Shown in pieces: positions 62,933 to 64,000 of a stretch of 64,000 nt of DNA. The notes beneath the pieces are model-generated. The model saw nothing but the letters and a program-made list of their open reading frames with translations. It ran no database searches and was not told the DNA's origin. Made by a program: the position numbers and the translations under genes. Position 1 is the stretch's first letter, and every line of letters starts with the position of its first letter. The stretch covers positions 1 to 64,000 of the forward strand of contig NW_027150018.1 in the NCBI RefSeq assembly GCF_031143425.1, in the 5' to 3' direction. The DNA comes from Pleurodeles waltl. Taxonomy: Eukaryota; Chordata; Amphibia; Caudata; Salamandridae.

Positions 62933-64000
62933 GTGACTTGTGGGGCTCGGAACAGGTTCTGTTACCCAGAATCCTTTGCAAACCTCAAAATTTGGCTAAA
63001 AAAACACATGTTCCTCACTTTTCTGTGGCAGAAAGTTCTGGAATCTGAGAGGAGCCACGAATTTCCATCCACCCAGCGTTCCCCCAAGTCTCCCGATAAA
63101 AATGATACCTCACTTGTGTGGGTGGGCCTAGCGCCCGCGACAGAAAACGCCCCAAAGCGCAACGTGGACACATCCAAATTTTTGAAAGAAACAGAGTTGT
63201 TTTTTGCGAAGTGCCTACCTGTAGATTTTGGCCTCTAGCTCAGCCGGCACCTAGGGAAACCTACCAAACCTGTGCATTTCTGAAAACTAGAGACCTAGGG
63301 GAATCCAAGGAGGGGTGACTTGCGGGGCTCGGACCAGGTTCTGTTACCCAGAATCCTTTGCTAACCTCAAAATTTGGCTAAAAAAACACATGTTCCTCAC
63401 ATTTCTGTGGCAGAAAGTTCTGGAATCTGAGAGAAGCCACAAATTTCCTACCACACAGCGTTCCTCCAAGTCTCACGATAAGAATGATACCTCACTTGTG
63501 TGGGTAGGCCTAGCGCCCGTGACAGGAAACGCCCCAAAGCGCAACTTGGACACATCCAAATTTTTGAAAGAAAACAGAGGTGTTTTTTTGCGAAGTGCCT
63601 ACCTGTAGATTTTGGCCTCTAGCTCAGCCGGCACCTAGGGAAACCTACCACACCTGTGCATTTCTGAAAACTAGAGACCTAGGGGAATCCAAGGAGGGGT
63701 GACTTGTGGGGCTCGGAACAGGTTCTGTTACCCAGAATCCTTTGCAAACCTCAAAATTTGGCTAAAAAAACACATGTTCCTCACTTTTCTGTGGCAGAAA
63801 GTTCTGGAATCTGAGAGGAGCCACGAATTTCCATCCACCCAGCGTTCCCCCAAGTCTCCCGATAAAAATGATACCTCACTTGTGTGGGTAGGCCTAGCGC
63901 CCGCGACAGGAAATGCCCCAAAGCGCAACGTGGCCACATCCAAATTTTTGAAAGAAAACAGAGGTGTTTTTTGCGAAGTGCCTACCTGTAGATTTTGGCC
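62933..64000 (+). repeat. L, R-like and L/M monomers at the window end
   Basis: L 62933, R-like 63315, then a partial monomer at 63699 that starts as L (gctcggaacagg, cacttttctg, gccacgaat) and becomes M-like (cgcgacagg, gtggccac). The R-like monomer shares tttgctaacc and ccaccacacagcg-type bases (ctaccacacag) with 62549, so an R-like/L dimer is repeated here at 766 bp. The window cuts the last monomer after 302 bp. Confidence 0.86.

Larger units (their letters stand above)
1..64000 (+). repeat. Satellite array, about 383-bp monomer, higher-order organisation
   Basis: The whole window is one head-to-tail tandem repeat with all monomers in the same orientation. I set monomer starts at the gtgactt heptamer: 154, 535, 918, 1301 and so on to 63699, giving 166 complete copies and two partial ones. 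Most monomers are 382-384 bp, with extremes of 380 and 381. Using the copy at 5890 as reference, landmarks are acatgt at offset 74, aggcct at 192, a T6 run at 269, gccggc at 312, and cctagg at 319 and 363. Length differences come mainly from the A6/A7 run near offset 65, the A3/A4 run near 259 and the T6/T7 run near 269. Subtypes share SNP and indel sets and recur in a fixed order, which defines higher-order repeats. No unique DNA interrupts the array. Eukaryotic heterochromatic satellite is the most likely identity; I do not recognise the family and found no CENP-B-like box. Confidence 0.97.

Noticed and set aside
154..63698. A roughly 128-residue open frame on the + strand in most monomers, starting GTG and ending in a TGA that overlaps the next GTG (gtga).
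   Set aside because: The 387-nt frame in a 383-bp repeat is a by-product of the period. The frame is broken in subtypes L, R, A and I by one-base indels that were still amplified, changes alter residues freely, and there is no ribosome-binding or promoter context. No known domain is recognisable.
1..64000. CRISPR array.
   Set aside because: Repeats are contiguous with no spacers, and the unit is about 383 bp.
1..64000. CENP-B box.
   Set aside because: I looked for TTCGNNNNANNCGGG and its reverse complement. The nearest candidates (ttcggaacagg, cccgataaaaatg, cccgcgacagg) fail the core pattern.

Overview
This window is a pure satellite DNA array. From base 1 to base 64000 it is one head-to-tail tandem repeat with a monomer of about 383 bp (observed 380-384 bp). 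I count 166 complete monomers, taking each to start at the conserved gtgactt heptamer, from 154 to 63698. A 153-bp partial monomer lies on the left and a 302-bp partial one on the right, so neither array edge is seen. There is no protein-coding gene, rRNA, tRNA, CRISPR array, transposon or unique sequence. The architecture (long homogeneous array, higher-order repeats, signs of CpG decay) points to eukaryotic heterochromatin such as a centromeric or pericentromeric satellite. I do not recognise the monomer and cannot name the organism.

The monomers fall into about 19 recurring subtypes, which I label A-K, L-R and S by shared diagnostic bases and indels. The first class (A-K) forms an ordered 11-mer. 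The second class (L-R) forms variable units that always open with L (usually L-M-N) and almost always close with R (usually Q-R). S links the two: every S-to-A step precedes an A-B-C-D-E-F run.

Layout: 1-153 S (partial); 154-5507 A-K with an A-B-C triplet duplicated; 5508-17377 three L-R units (7, 18 and 6 monomers); 17378-18143 L-S; 18144-20818 A-F (a distinct lineage); 20819-21201 S; 21202-24641 A-H plus an I/L hybrid; 24642-26553 S alternating with L-type monomers; 26554-30760 complete A-K 11-mer; 30761-61399 seven L-R units (7, 9, 15, 14, 12, 9 and 14 monomers); 61400-64000 short, scrambled L/M, N, O, R and L monomers.

On a larger scale, 1-9336 and 26401-34589 are a near-identical segmental duplication that differs by one 1147-bp tandem duplication. 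Hybrid monomers mark individual recombination junctions, several resolved to 7-23 bp. The window is therefore best read as a record of unequal crossover and conversion between repeat units. The roughly 128-residue open frames seen once per monomer are by-products of the repeat, not genes.
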